From NCBI GenBank assembly GCA_001574975.1, contig KQ965797.1, positions 203,382-267,381 on the forward strand: a stretch of DNA of 64,000 nt. Direction: 5' to 3'. This DNA is from Gonapodya prolifera JEL478 (taxonomy: Eukaryota > Monoblepharomycota > Monoblepharidomycetes > Monoblepharidales > Gonapodyaceae). The position numbers and the translations under genes are program-made. The notes beneath the pieces are model-generated. The model worked only from the letters and a program-made list of their open reading frames with translations. It had not been told where the DNA came from and made no database searches. Below are positions 1 through 11,752 of this stretch, piece after piece; within the stretch, counting starts at the first letter, position 1, and each line of letters starts with the position of its first letter.

Positions 1-58
1 GGGCCGGAGGGCACACATCATCGTAGGCGTTCAAGGCTTTTTCATCGAGTGCAATTAA

Positions 59-1148
59 TCACTCAACGGCCTCCGAAGCTTCATGGGAACACGTACATGA
101 CCGTACAATCTCCCCAAGCTCTTTCAGCTGTGTGACTACTTCCCGCAACAAAGATTTTGTTTTCGTGCGCTCATCAAGTCTCCGGTTTAAATCCGCCTTT
201 TCACTTTTGGATGCCCTCTCGTAAGCCTCACTGTCCTGTGCCCACCCTTCACATGTTTGCTCATGTCGTTCGTAGATCTTGGTTGCTGCCGAAATACAAA
301 GCCTTAGACCGTCGATGTGCTTTGAGAACGCAATGGAAGTTGGTAAGGGGTCCCTGGGGAGGAGCTCGCGCGGGTATGACGGAGATGGGAGTGGAGCTGA
401 GTGCAGGGGAGTAATGAGTGTGACCTCAACGGCATCTTCTCACTACGAGAAATTCACAAACCAAATTCTCTCAAAGAGAGCGCAATTCTGTTCACTCGAT
501 CAACAACGTTCCGGAGATCACCAATTGGGTCCGACCTGCGCTGAGCACGAGCCTTTTTCTGTTCTGTATGGCTGATAAGTTTTTCAAGTCGATGAACTTC
601 CTTCGCAGACCTGCGCAAAAGGACTTGGTAAGAATGGGGAGCTGTCGGGCTCGGTTTCAAATAACCAACTCCAAGAATGAATTGTACGGACTGAACATCG
701 TCGAGTCGGCAAATGCTTTTGATTCCTTTACACCAAGCTGATGTACAGTTGGGGTGTGTTCAAATACGTCGTTAGTATGAGTGAGCTCAAAAGAACTCAC
801 ACTGCCTCCACCGTTTGCGATTTTCCAAGCAATGTCCCAAGCTTTGATCTGAATCTGTACGAGTGAATCTTCTCGAGCATGGAGAACCAGTGCCGATTGT
901 GTCAAAGTGTGTTCGGTGTCCACTAAATCACTCTTCGCCTTCCGTGCAATCTCTTGACAATCGGCTGCCTGTAATCCAGCATAGAGTTTCTCAAGTGGTA
1001 CAGTCACTTCCGAGACCTTGAAGGTCTCTGCTTTCTTCGGTTCCCCTTCTCCCCGTCCATCGTTCGCCATAAGGCGGATAAATTCAAAGATTGCATTGGT
1101 TTCAACTGCTTCCAGCCCACAATATTCATATACCAATTCGATTGACAT
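59..1148 (-). CDS. uncharacterised coiled-coil protein, 287 aa, three exons
   Basis: I do not recognise the family. The model is complement(join(59..396,462..641,803..1148)); all phases close and give 287 residues. The product starts MSIELVYEY. The middle and C-terminal thirds are rich in Lys, Glu and Leu with heptad-like spacing, for example around EVHRLEKLISHTEQKK and LLREVVTQLKELGEIV, with a short Pro/Ser-rich break at residues 175-200. This suggests a cytosolic, possibly BAR-like or scaffold coiled-coil protein, but no diagnostic motif is visible. An in-frame ATG at 1187 would overlap the divergent ATG18 start, so I prefer 1148. The first intron (642-802, 161 nt) is the least certain: its donor was chosen only because it keeps the frame. 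Confidence 0.55.
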
Positions 1149-1172
1149 TATCTGGCCACGTCCGTTGCCAGG

Positions 1173-3142
1173 ATGCACGCAGGCCAAACGGCGAGCGACA
1201 TTCTATTCGTTAATTTCAACCAGGACTTCAGGTTCGGTTTGAATTACCGTTTGCGCCTTCTGACGAGCGGCACTCTCAATGAACGATATTGCGCTCAATA
1301 CCATCCAACTTGGCCTCCCTGCCTCGAATGTCCCCGTGTGCGCGGTTTTTTGTGACGTTTTGTTCCTCCTTGGGTCGATGCGGGAACCGTTACCGTGGTT
1401 AAAATGGATCTGGTCAACTTGTCCTGAATTCTAAGCTGTGTCTCTGTTGGAACTCGACATGGATACAAGATATACAATTGCGATCCTTTTGGAAAGTGTT
1501 ACGGGAAAAGTGAGTCTTCCCAATCGTTCATAAGCAAGCGCGATCGTTTGGTGATCGTGTGTTATTGTTACCACGGTATCAGCCGACGGTGGCATTGGCA
1601 TCGTTGAAATGCTCTTCAGTACATCGCTTGTAGCTCTTGTTGGAGCCGGGGAACAGCCGGCCTTTTCTCCCAGGAGACTTCAGCTCACGAACACCAAGGT
1701 GAGAGTTTACAGCGGTAGAACAACAACATCACAGAAAAGGACAAACTGGTGAAAGGAACGATCAAATGTGACTACACCTTCTATGTCGTTGTGGGCATGA
1801 GATGTCAAAATTGTTCCAAGTTCAAGGAGTGCATCCACTCATATCCCATTTCTTCTCCCTCCTTGACAATATCAGCGGCAATCAACCATTTGCGAGCTAA
1901 CCTTCGTGACCGCAATCCTTGCTGTGAAACTCAATCGCCGGAGGCTTGTTGTGGTGCTCGAGGAGCACATCTACATATATGACATCTCCAACATGAAGTT
2001 GCTCCACACCATCGATACCAATCCAAATCCGAACGGTGGGTAACGAATCCCTTAGTATGGAGAGCCAATTCATAACTGTAACATCCCTTTCGTACCTGTT
2101 GTGCCAGCGCTGTGCTCCCTTTCCCCGTCGTCCGACCCCTGCTACCTCGCTTACCCGTCACATTCGTCTGGTTCATCGACAGCCCTCTCTTCTCCATCAT
2201 CTTCGTCCTCCTCCCATTCATCCTCAACGGGCGGTGAATTGCTTATCTTCGACGCAGCGTCACTACAAGCTGTCAACATTATCCAGGCCCACAAGGCTCC
2301 CCTGAGCGCAGTTTGTTTCAACAGCGATGGGAAAATGGTGGCGACTGCGAGCGATAAGGTGTGATTAGTTGCAAAAATTACACACTTTTCCTTTGCTTCA
2401 CACCACATACTCTCAGGGTACTGTCATCCGCGTCTTCGCAGTGCCCTCGGGCCAAAAGCTCCACCAATTCCGCCGGGGCGCGTACCCTGCTCGCATATTT
2501 TCCCTGGCTTTCAATGTCCAATCCACTTACCTCGCCGTGTCCTCTGACTCCGACACAGTTCACATTTTTAAAATGACACCTGGATCTCCAGGACAACAGA
2601 GTAATGGGGCCGTAGGCGTTGGTGGTTCAGCCAATGGTGCGAGAGACAGAGACGACCCCAATAATCTCGCCAAGTGGGTGCCGCCCGCTCTGGGAGGTCT
2701 TGTTGGGTGAGTTCTGATGATACGCACTGTGCTTCAATAAATCCCGTGAGCATGGCGAACAATCGTTTGTCCGATATCACCAGGCGCGGTCTCACAGCTG
2801 CTGCTGGTGCTGCGCAGCGTGTCCTTCCCGAATCGTTCACTGAAATGCTGGAACCTCAGCGTGACTTCGCGTTCGCGAAACTTCCTGCCGGCACCAAGGG
2901 CGTACCAAACATATGTGCTCTTGCGAGGTGAGTTTGTCGCAAATTGGTTCCCTCCGTTGCGTTTTGTAGGTCTAACGAACTCAACCGTTTCCAGCTCCAA
3001 TCCGCAGCTTATCGTTGTCAGTGCTGAGGGCATATTCCACTCCTTTGGAATCCCACTGGAAACGGGCGGCGAGTGCCCTCTGCTCAAGACGTTTTCTCTC
3101 ACAGACACGGAGGAAGATATGGTGCCAGGTCCAATGGGCTAG
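1173..3142 (+). CDS. atg18: autophagy-related PROPPIN protein Atg18
   Basis: Seven-bladed WD40 beta-propeller that binds PI3P and PI(3,5)P2 on vacuole, endosome and phagophore membranes and acts in autophagosome formation. The model is join(1173..1231,1436..1509,1583..1698,1876..2035,2108..2358,2417..2706,2751..2927,2995..3142), 424 aa, with every phase consistent. Visible family hallmarks are the start [16 protein letters not shown], the stretch around [14 protein letters not shown], the [13 protein letters not shown] segment, and the phosphoinositide-binding motif FRRG (residues about 237-240, in [14 protein letters not shown]). The length fits fungal Atg18. A Ser-rich insertion after the LAYP segment and a Gly/Asn-rich loop after the FRRG blade are lineage-type variation. 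The first intron (204 nt) is long for this window. Intron 3 and the short exons were placed by homology to the family, so end points there could move by a codon. Confidence 0.93.
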
Positions 3143-3515
3143 AACGGGGTGGAGGAAATCGACGCTCAGTCAGTGATGGCTTGAGGAAGGAGGAGGGGGA
3201 TATGTTTGCAACAGTATCTGACGGATTTTGCTTTTGGATGAGATGGGCCTTAGGGGCGGGGTTGTACTTTTTGCGTTGTGTCCGTTCGGGTGACCTCATC
3301 AAGGATATCTCCCAGCATAGCAATCACATAGCGTGTGCGAGATTAGCTCAAAGGGCGTATTTGTATCAGAATAATGTGCCAAAATGCCGTTCTACCCTAC
3401 ACGATAATTCTAGATGTGATACAGGCGAGAGTTTCGGATGAGGTTACAGCGCATGCTGATGATAGGGTGGTAAGTTAGGCCGTCGTGCGGACTGGAGAAT
3501 TCAATTTTGTCCAGC
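3143..3515. other. convergent intergenic region between atg18 and erg6
   Basis: The 373 bases hold the 3' ends of two convergent genes. I see no credible coding exon or RNA gene here. Confidence 0.5.
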
Positions 3516-5690
3516 CTAAGCCTCTGGTTTCTTTCCAAGGAAGAAGTACATGGGCTGTGAGAGAAAGCCGTACAGAGATTGAACATTCTGACTGCAAAGA
3601 TGGAAAACGTTTTACAAGAGGCTCACCGTGAAAGTTTCCTTCTTCCCGCTGTACACAAGACCTTCCGATGCAGTGATGAGGGTCTGGGAGGCGGCCTTAG
3701 TACCCTTTGGCGCCAGGCCAACAAACTCCATGACCGAGACGAAAACGTCGGTGATTCTAGTTGGGAGAGACATGTCACCTCAACACTCCAATCTATTTCA
3801 TCGCCTTCGACCGCAAAACACTCACGTGCCCCCAATCTTGCTCGACCGGAAGTACCTCAAGAACTCGTCCACGCTATAGTTGGCCATGATGCCCGCGAGA
3901 GGACCGTACCAAGGGGTCTGTGCGCCCCAGGGCTTGTTGAATTCGGGGTCGGCAAGGTCGTACTCCTCGATCACGTCGAAACCGACCGAGCGGACGGCAG
4001 CGAGCGACTCGTACGTTCGGTAAAGGTGGGGAATAGAATCTCCTTCCTGTATTATATAAGGAGAAGTGAGAATGGTGGATATCACTCAGTGGACGGATGA
4101 GGTTTACCTCAATTTGGTGGATGGCCAGTCGCTGTTCACGGTCGTTTTCATCGTATTTAGCAGTTGTGCACCATTCGTAGCAGGCGTACTTGCCACCTTT
4201 CGTGATTTCGTTTTCACGTTGCGAGGGGGAACGCAGTTGTCGGGAGGCATGGGATGAAGATACACTCATTGAGCCCTCGCACAGTGACCGGGTAAGACAG
4301 AAAAGACACACCTGGCTTCAATACTCGGAAAATTTCGCCATAAACCTGGCTGGGGTGAGGAGCGTGGCAGGTCGCTTCGATTGAGTAGATCGCGTCAAAG
4401 GTGTTGTCGGGGAAGGGGATTTCGAGGAAGTTGCCCTAATACCGAGCATCTACGTCAATAATTTTACTTCCGCAGTGAAAGCCTCCCGGGGGACCAACCT
4501 TGACGACGTCCGTGATGGCCTCGAGCCCAAACTTCTTGTTGTACATCTTGCACCGCTCGACTTGGTACTGGTTGTTGTTGAGTCCGACCACGGTTGCGCC
4601 AGAGAATTTGGCGATCTCGCGCAGAGGGCCGCCTGGGAAGTGGAACGGGTGTGGTTTGTGAGAGTGGCGTTCTGGTTGCAGTTGAACCACACGACGACGC
4701 GTCCCAGCCCGCAGTCCAACCCTGTCACTTGGGCCACGTCGACACTGCTGCCCATCGTAAACTCACCCACACCACATCCCACATCCAACACTCTCATTCC
4801 AGGCTTGAGCCCGAGTTTGAGCGCGAGGTAGTCCTCGTGGCGGGCGATGTTGGAGGCGAAGGACGAGCCGGTGAACATGCGCGCGAAGTGGAAGGAAGTT
4901 CCCCAGCCTGTAAGGGGTGGCGGATGGCAGGTGGGGTGAGTGAGTGGGGGTGTTGAAGGGGGTAGAGAGGAACGGGACTTACCGTATTCGTAGAGGTCGG
5001 TCGCGAGGTCGTCTGAATAAAGTCGGGGAGGGGTGAGATGAAAGGAAATGGAAAAGAGTGAGCCGATTTCAAGCTCAAGAGTCTTCTCCGATTATATCAC
5101 CGATGTCCCGACAAGGACCAAACACAACGAGATTGACTCGAAACACGACGCATCCGTCCTCCGCCCTTGTGGGAATTTCCAACCACAGCAATGAGGTAGC
5201 AAGCAAATGTGAACACCGTATCCAGAAAATAAATTGTGCAGTCACATTGTTCCAGGTGACAGACACGTCGTAAACAACTCCCCCGGCCGTCAATTATTTT
5301 AGAGCTTTCAGTAAATGTGTAGCACGGTCAGCTCTTATCCCGCTGAGCTTGCGACCAGTTCCTCAAAAGCTTTGGCAACCGCGTCATGTGATTTCGCACT
5401 GTAGTTCAGCAAATCGCTCCATACGAGTCGATTCCACCATTCCGTTGCGCCAATCCTCCCGAAATCTCTCACATCTCGTGCTTGCAATGCGCGAAGCGGG
5501 CAAAACAGTCGTTCCAACTCAAACTCAACTCACAATAGTAGTTGGTCATCACGGGAGCTGCCGCCTTGCGCTCTTCCTTGATATCATCCGAGGTCTGCTT
5601 GAACACATCGCCGGTGTCTTTGTTGTGGGACCACAGTGCCTGGTATCCTTCAGCTGCGACAGCCTTGCGAGGTGCAGCGGGTGCGGACAT
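3516..5690 (-). CDS. erg6: sterol 24-C-methyltransferase (Erg6)
   Basis: S-adenosylmethionine-dependent enzyme of ergosterol synthesis that methylates C-24 of zymosterol/lanosterol-type side chains at the ER and lipid droplets. The model is complement(join(3516..3554,3627..3756,3826..4046,4108..4196,4312..4435,4499..4632,4767..4907,4983..5012,5534..5690)), 354 aa, all phases closing. Family signatures are [15 protein letters not shown], the SAM motif [10 protein letters not shown] (about residues 103-111), the sterol-binding EATCHAPHP region, YEWCTT, and a C terminus ending [10 protein letters not shown]. Exon 8 is only 30 nt and encodes the DLATDLYEY stretch. The first intron, 5013-5533, is 521 nt, far longer than its neighbours; it contains a short open frame with no recognisable relation to the enzyme. 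The gene is divergent from the AIF-like gene over a 655-bp spacer. Confidence 0.93.
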
Positions 5691-6345
5691 TGGCAGAGTG
5701 AGACTGAGAGGGATTGAATGGGATTGCGTGTCGTGTGCGATTCTTTTCGTGGCGTCGCGCGGGCGTGACCCAAGAAGAGGGAAATGAGGGAGCGAGTGAG
5801 AAGGTTTGAAGCACAAGATTGGGTAGGGGAAGGGAAGAAGCAAGGACACTTCGCCCAGCTGGCACTTTCGCAAAAAGTGCTTTTTCCCCTCCTCCGGTCG
5901 AAGTGCAGGTGAAAGCTCGAGTTGGTATTTTTAGAATTTCTCAGGCAGCAGCTTTGAGCTCCGCCTTACGGGAATATGCTCTAATTCAGCTGAGCTCGTT
6001 TGAGTGAATTTCGTGCACCCTATTCACAGCCCATGTGTTGCCCAATAAAAACAGCTTTAGAACAATCAGTGGAGCTTCAATCGCTTCAAATAATGAACTA
6101 TACATGGCAAGACGAAATCCCAGCAAGTTAACATGAATATGAATATTTGCCCATACCTCCCGGAACCACACGGCAGCTGCTTTTAGAATGCAAGAAACTG
6201 CTCGAATCAATAGGCAGCAACCTTTGATTTTCACTTTGTTGCATAGGGGATCCTACCATGTACCTGGCATCCCCTCATTTGTCCGATTATACAAAATCAG
6301 ATTGGACTTGGTCTCACACACTCACAGCGCACTCTGACAACGGCG
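5691..6345. promoter_or_regulatory. shared divergent promoter region of erg6 and the AIF-like gene
   Basis: This 655-bp spacer separates two start codons pointing away from each other, so it must hold both promoters. Pyrimidine-rich tracts lie just upstream of each ATG. I could not assign specific factor-binding sites. Confidence 0.45.
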
Positions 6346-8620
6346 ATGGCAGACCCGACGGAAGGTTCACGCATCGTCGAAGAGAAGGTGCTCCAGGAAG
6401 CGGACCTTGGGGACCTGCAGATGAAGGAGGTTCCCTTCACTGGGGGCAAGGTGAGCGTCGCCATCCATCTGCAGTGCAGCCCAAGCTGACACGAAAGGTC
6501 TGGTCACAGGTCCTTCTGTCCAAGGTCGATGGCCGAATCTCCGCAACGTCACACGCATGCACGTACGTACGGTGATTTTGGCGATGGACTCGGCGGCCAC
6601 ATTGACCTTGTCCTCCACAATGATCCAACCCCTTACCTCACAGCCATTTCGGTGCTCCTCTCGTCAAAGGTACTCTCACCAAATCCGGTCTCATCCTGTG
6701 CCCCTGGCACGCCGCGGCCTTTTGTGTTGGCTACAAGGGATTGTGTGGCGACATTGGTGTGTGAACCCCTCAACCCCGTCGTCAAGTTTTAAACTCACTG
6801 CACCCATTCTCAACGTCTCTTCAGAGGACGGACCCGCCTGGGATAGCTTGAAAATGTACGACGTGTCCACGTCAGACGGGTGGATTGTGGTCAAGGGCGA
6901 ACGAATCACATCAGAAGAGGCCAGCGCCAAGTCGTGGCTGCCCGTACGACCAGTCCGTCTTCCAAACGGACTGAAACTGAAGAGAGACGGCGATGCGGTG
7001 GTCATTGTCGGTGGTGGACCCGCCGCCCTTGGAGGTGAGTCGTGGGAAAGCGACCGCACACGGTTCTTCAGACCACCTGACATATTCATGTGAACGCTTC
7101 AGCCGTGTCAACACTCCGCGACTCGGCGTTCTCCGGACCGATCATTGTTCTCTCGTCCGAGACGCTCCTCTCCATCAACAGATTTCGCCTGTCCAAGGGC
7201 GCGTTCTCGGAAAAGGACTTTCCCGGTCTCCAATTGAGAAACCAGAAATGGTTCGATGACTTTGGTGTGGATTTTAGACTTGGAACAGTAAGCGCGCTTG
7301 CCTTCGCAAAACTCTACAGAATAAATCAAAACACATCCCTAGACCGTCACATCCGTCGACCTCGCAAACTCCGCCGTCACAGCCTCCACCGGCGCCACAA
7401 TCCCTTACACAAAGCTTCTCCTCTCGCCCGGCGCCACCCCGCGCGTTCTGACCGTCCCCAACCACAACTTGAGCGGGATCCACCAGATCCGCACGGGCCC
7501 GGACGCCGTCGCGCTGACAACCTCTCTTTCCTCCGCTTCAGCCGCAAAAAACGGGGTGTTCGACATCGTCGTGGTGGGCACCAGCTTCATCGCGGGCGAG
7601 TTCGCGAGCTACGTCATCAAGGCTTACCCGAACGCGACAGTCACACTGGTCGGGAGCCAGGAGCAGCCCATGGCGACGGCGCTTGGTGCAGAGGTTGGGA
7701 GAAGGGCATTTAGAGCCGCGTATGAGAGGAAGGGTGTGAAGTGAGTTTTTGTCATGTGTAATTGTGTTTCCCACATGGGGGGTAAAGTGACGGGTGCTCA
7801 ATGCTCGTTTTGAAAAGGTTCGTGAAGGGATCTCTCGCGTCGTACACGGCCGACGTCTCGGGCACCAAAGTTGCTAGTGTTACACTGAATAACGGGACTG
7901 AGGTTCCCGCTGATGTCGTACTGGTGCGTTTCAACGTGTGTGTCTCTTCCCACACAACCAAATAACCGGGCTTCACCCATCCAGACCGCTGTCGGTGCCA
8001 TCCCCTCCACGGGTTTCCTCAAATCCAGCGGAGTCCCGCTGCTCCCCCGTGACGGCTCCATCCTCGCCGACGCGCACCTCCGGGTCCGCGGCGTCTCCAA
8101 CGTCTACGCGGCAGGTGACGCCGTCACGTTCCCCGACGCGTGGACGGAGGGATCTGGTGACATTAGGATCGAGCATTGGGATGTGGCCATCAGTACGTAC
8201 TATGTTGGCGACGCGTCTCGGTTTTCATGGAGGACCACACTTACCGCTCACGCCTCTACCCTCCTTGCAGACCAAGGCAGGCTCGCCGGCCGAAACATCG
8301 CACGCGACCTCGCAGGGCAAGACCTGCTCGCCTTCGACGTCGTCCCGTTTTTCTGGACCGGCCAACTGGACAAATCATTCCGTTTCGCGGGTCACCTGAC
8401 AAAGCCTTACCCCGGGTCAGAGACCTCACCTGTCGGTGTGGAGATCAAAGGAGATCCAGAGAGTCCGACAGCACCCCACTTTTCGGCGTGGTATTATGAA
8501 AAGGCCACCTCGAAGGTCGTGGCTGTGCTGACGCTCAATGAGGATCCAAAAGCTGTGCAGTTCGCTGCGAGGTTGAGCGACGGTGGCAGCCTTCTCTTGA
8601 GTGAAGTCGATAGTCTTTGA
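6346..8620 (+). CDS. AIF-type FAD/NAD oxidoreductase with N-terminal Rieske domain
   Basis: Predicted flavoprotein of the apoptosis-inducing-factor-like group (compare AIFM3/AIF-L), in which a Rieske [2Fe-2S] domain precedes a pyridine-nucleotide-disulfide-type reductase. The model is join(6346..6450,6510..6562,6644..6756,6825..7034,7103..7287,7343..7740,7818..7923,7985..8192,8271..8620), 575 aa. The Rieske ligands are in CTHFGAPL (about residues 52-59) and CPWHAAAFC (about 73-81). The FAD-binding motif is [12 protein letters not shown] near residue 150, the NAD-binding motif [12 protein letters not shown] near 297, and the second FAD motif VYAAGDAV near 428. A C-terminal domain of about 100 residues follows. 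No clear mitochondrial presequence is seen, so its compartment is open. It likely moves electrons from NAD(P)H; the acceptor is unknown. Phases close at all eight introns. Confidence 0.9.
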
Positions 8621-8722
8621 ATACGCCCACGAAGGGGGTCATTCTTGCAAATTTTGTCGTGGCTGTTAGAGTAGTGGAAGACCGTGGGAAAGCAGTACGT
8701 GAAAAGAATACTTAAATGAGAC

Positions 8723-8931
8723 TTATTTATAAGCCGGCCCACGACCCTGCTGCCTAGAATGTTGGTTTGCACAGGTGGTGGGGATGGGAATATTGAGATA
8801 ACAAGGGCACTTTGTTGTCGTAAACGTCCTATTGACGGGATATAGAGACCTTGGTAGATGCTGGGATGATGCCACACAGTGCGAAACGTAAAGCCAGAAC
8901 TGTCGTTTCGGAGTTTTACACGCGATCTCAA
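8723..8931 (-). pseudogene. fragment of a fatty-acid-hydroxylase-superfamily gene
   Basis: This stretch is clearly similar at the nucleotide level to about 10030-10215, sharing the blocks GATAGAGACC, GATGCTGGGATGATGC-like and AACGTAAAGCCAGAACT. It corresponds to the exon pair around the HX3H motif and the HKxHH motif of the adjacent decayed gene. Translation keeps a WHHPSIYQ piece but the frame shifts immediately before it. No flanking exons are present, so it is a partial duplicate. Confidence 0.55.
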
Positions 8932-9570
8932 GGTTCCCTATGGAGGAGCGGGCCGTATTGAAACTTAGCAGTCTACCGGACATTATTGCGCACGTCTGAA
9001 TGGCCGCATCAATGAAAGAGAAATCAATAATGGAAGGGCTCGGCGAAAAACTGGGCTGGTTCGGGTTCTGCTGGTCCACCTGGGACGATGTTGGATTTCG
9101 AAGAAAAAAGGGACTCGGAACTGGACGCCTGCAAAGCTGGAATGTTTCAGATGATGTTCTGAGTCTTGCAGGACAGTTTGAGCTCTTCTTCGGCCCAAAG
9201 GCGCTCCATCGACGTGTTTTAAAAACAAAGAACATCCGTTTCCCGAGGTGAAGATTGTGCGAAGTGACAAGTGCGATTATTCATTTTGAGACGCAACGAA
9301 TTGTGCGCACAGTTACTGCAATACTTTGACTGGCTCGACTGACTCAAGAAAGGGCCCAGCTTTTTCCAGCGTCGCCCTCTTCTTCGTCACGCTCTTTGTG
9401 GTCGACAGTTGAGGAACCAAGATTAATGACTACAGGTGTGCTGAATGGGATTCAAGCATGTCACAGTCTGGGTTGAGGTCCTTGTATTTGCAGATGTTCG
9501 CACTGTATTTCGCTTCAAATACACACAACCAAAAGAGAGCCAGCCTCCAACGTTTTAAATGCCCCTACCA
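8932..9570. other. intergenic, no gene recognised
   Basis: Open frames exist on both strands but none shows splice-linked homologous sequence or a known motif. It lies between two remnants of the same gene family, so further decayed sequence is possible. Confidence 0.4.
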
Positions 9571-9579
9571 CATTAGTAG

Positions 9580-10876
9580 TCAACCCAACGCCTTAAGCGC
9601 TTCCTCAGAGACTCCCTTAAGAGGCAAGTTTGTGATCCACTGGTGCGTTTTAAAGTACTCGAGACGCCACTGGAAGTATTCGGTGCCCGTTCCGAAAAGC
9701 CAGTCGAAAAGAGGGAAGCCGGAGTAGAGCCCGTCTGGAGCCAGGGACGATAACATGTCACGAAACATGAACATTTCAGAAAAAGAAAGGCACTCGCAGA
9801 ATGACGTAAAGGATCGGTGGTGGAAGTCATGTTCCATCGCATTCTGAATAAACGGGAAGGCGTAGCCGGCGTGGCTGGAGATGGCTCCGAGACCAGTGTA
9901 AATCGCTCAGAACCAGGATGATATTGGGTGCATGCCGATGATGTATGGCGCTATGACGACAACGTTGGATTGGAAAATCTTTTCCAAGAAATCTTTTCAA
10001 AGAAGCTGGCGTACGTGCTTGCTGCTGCGAACGTGGTTTCGTGCAGGTGGTGGTCCTGGGGGTTGTGTGTGCGGTGGGAGATAACGGCACTTATTGTCGG
10101 AAACATCCGATTGACGAGAGATAGAGACCAGCATTTACCTTGTGAGCCCACTTCTAGATGCCGGGTTGATGCATGATCCAGTGGGAAACGTAAAGCCAGA
10201 ACTATCAATTGAAAGGGTATGCGTCAATTAGCAATCGGCGTCATCCTCATCCTGTGCACGGGATCTCACGTGGTACCAAGCCTCCGCAATGAGAACATCT
10301 CGAGCTGCATCTTTCACGGTAGGTACTTCCTGCATAAAATGGTCCAAGCACTACATTGAAGGATACGTGCAAATAGCTGCATCACTACTCACATCGATCG
10401 TTTCAATAGCGCCAGATCTTGTGTACGCAGGCCAATTGATGTACCTGTTGTACACCCAATTGGTTAGCTGGAGCTGAATTGCGCTAAAGATCGTAATTTT
10501 TATCGCATAGAAAATGGGCGGCGCCGCCTTGTTTGTACCTTGAACTGGTACAGAAACTTGGGCCATTTCAAGGCGTCGAGAAGAGTGCAGAGAATGAGCA
10601 AGGAGAAGACCACAGTTGCTGATACTTTCGCCTTGGTGGTGAAGATCATCTCGTACGCCATCTGTGGGGGATTTGGTTGGCAGGTTTCCGGAAAAGAACA
10701 GAAAGAACGATGCTTACCTTTCCCTTGTCCGGGAATTTCACTTTTAAGTGTTTTAAAACCAACGCCCCATATGGCGACTTCACGAACCACACCGTCGCAC
10801 CGATCGTCTGTGAGAAGGTTTCAAGTTGCACATGAGCATGTTTGCGACAGAGTACACAGTCAATTTCAGCAGCCAC
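9580..10876 (-). pseudogene. fatty-acid-hydroxylase-superfamily (sterol desaturase-like) pseudogene
   Basis: The pieces follow the family order: an N-terminal membrane segment (VSATVVFSLLILCTLL), NWVYNRYINWPAY, a PTVKDAARDVLIAEAWYH helix, the HX3H motif HWIMH, the HKDHH motif before TTFAAASTYAS, then IYTGLGAISSHAGYAFPF, the third box HDFHH, and the C-terminal DWLFGT. Good donor and acceptor sites remain between many pieces. However, an in-frame TAG at 10154-10156 replaces the Tyr expected in PGIY-KWAHK, an in-frame TGA at 9907-9909 replaces a probable Trp in SSWF-AIY, and the frame breaks near 9980 and 10470. It is probably an inactive copy of the family whose intact members lie at 33.3-34.7 and 38.5-40.8 kb. 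Non-standard splicing avoiding both stops is possible but would delete conserved motifs. Confidence 0.65.
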
Positions 10877-11752
10877 GCACTGCCGTCAGTGGAACAGCTT
10901 CCGGCAGGTCCACAAAGTAGATCCACCATGGCAGTTTCTCGTGAGCCGATCGCACAGGCATTGCGGCGACGGCGAAACAGCGCGATTTGAGTTCTGAAAC
11001 GCGAGCATTGGCGCTCTCCTTTTATGTGTTTACCCTCGTTCGTCTATCGCGACTACTATCGTGCAACCCACAGGTAAATCGTATTTGTTATGGGGGGCCA
11101 GGCCAAAGGTTCATCCAACCCGGGCTGGACTCCGTTTTTGGATCCGATATCATCGGACTTCAGCAGAAACATTTATACATGTAATGCGCAAACAGAGCTC
11201 CCCGACGAGAATAACTATGCAATATGTACCAGAATATAGGTTTTTCGTCACCTTATATCTGTACTCCACAATGACACAATGAGAGGATATGCAGGATGTT
11301 ATTAAGCACTCACCCCAGAGCCACTATTCAGGTGATTTCACATTGACACTGTCAGTGAATTGGAAAGCACCCAGAGGCAGTGGAGTCGACATAAGCCAGT
11401 GTTTCATGGACATATTTTAGAGAACCGAATTCACAAGCGAGGCTTAACGCCCCTCGCCCCTGTACCACACAACGTAGAAGTGGTGATGGAAAATAAGCAC
11501 CCGTAACACAGTTGCGTGTGCGCTCAGGGGTAAAACGACCCTCTCCTTCCTTCGATTGAGATCCTGCGATTGGGTTCCAGCCCCAGAGTCTATCTGGCCC
11601 ACACTACGACCTTCTAGTCATCTTTCATTGCGTGCAAACACGGTTGGCCTCGCAGCAAATATCGATTGCAGACGCAAAATCTATTCTTCTACACCAAAAT
11701 GCAATACCAATCAATATAAATTCGAATAAAGCAGCAAAAACGAATTGCGCAA
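10877..11752. other. intergenic, no gene recognised
   Basis: About 880 bases between the pseudogene and the 3' end of the annexin-fusion gene. Only short open frames without motifs are seen. Confidence 0.45.

Noticed and set aside
5075-5293. Minus-strand open frame inside the first erg6 intron
   Set aside because: No motif, no compatible splice phase and no relation to the methyltransferase.
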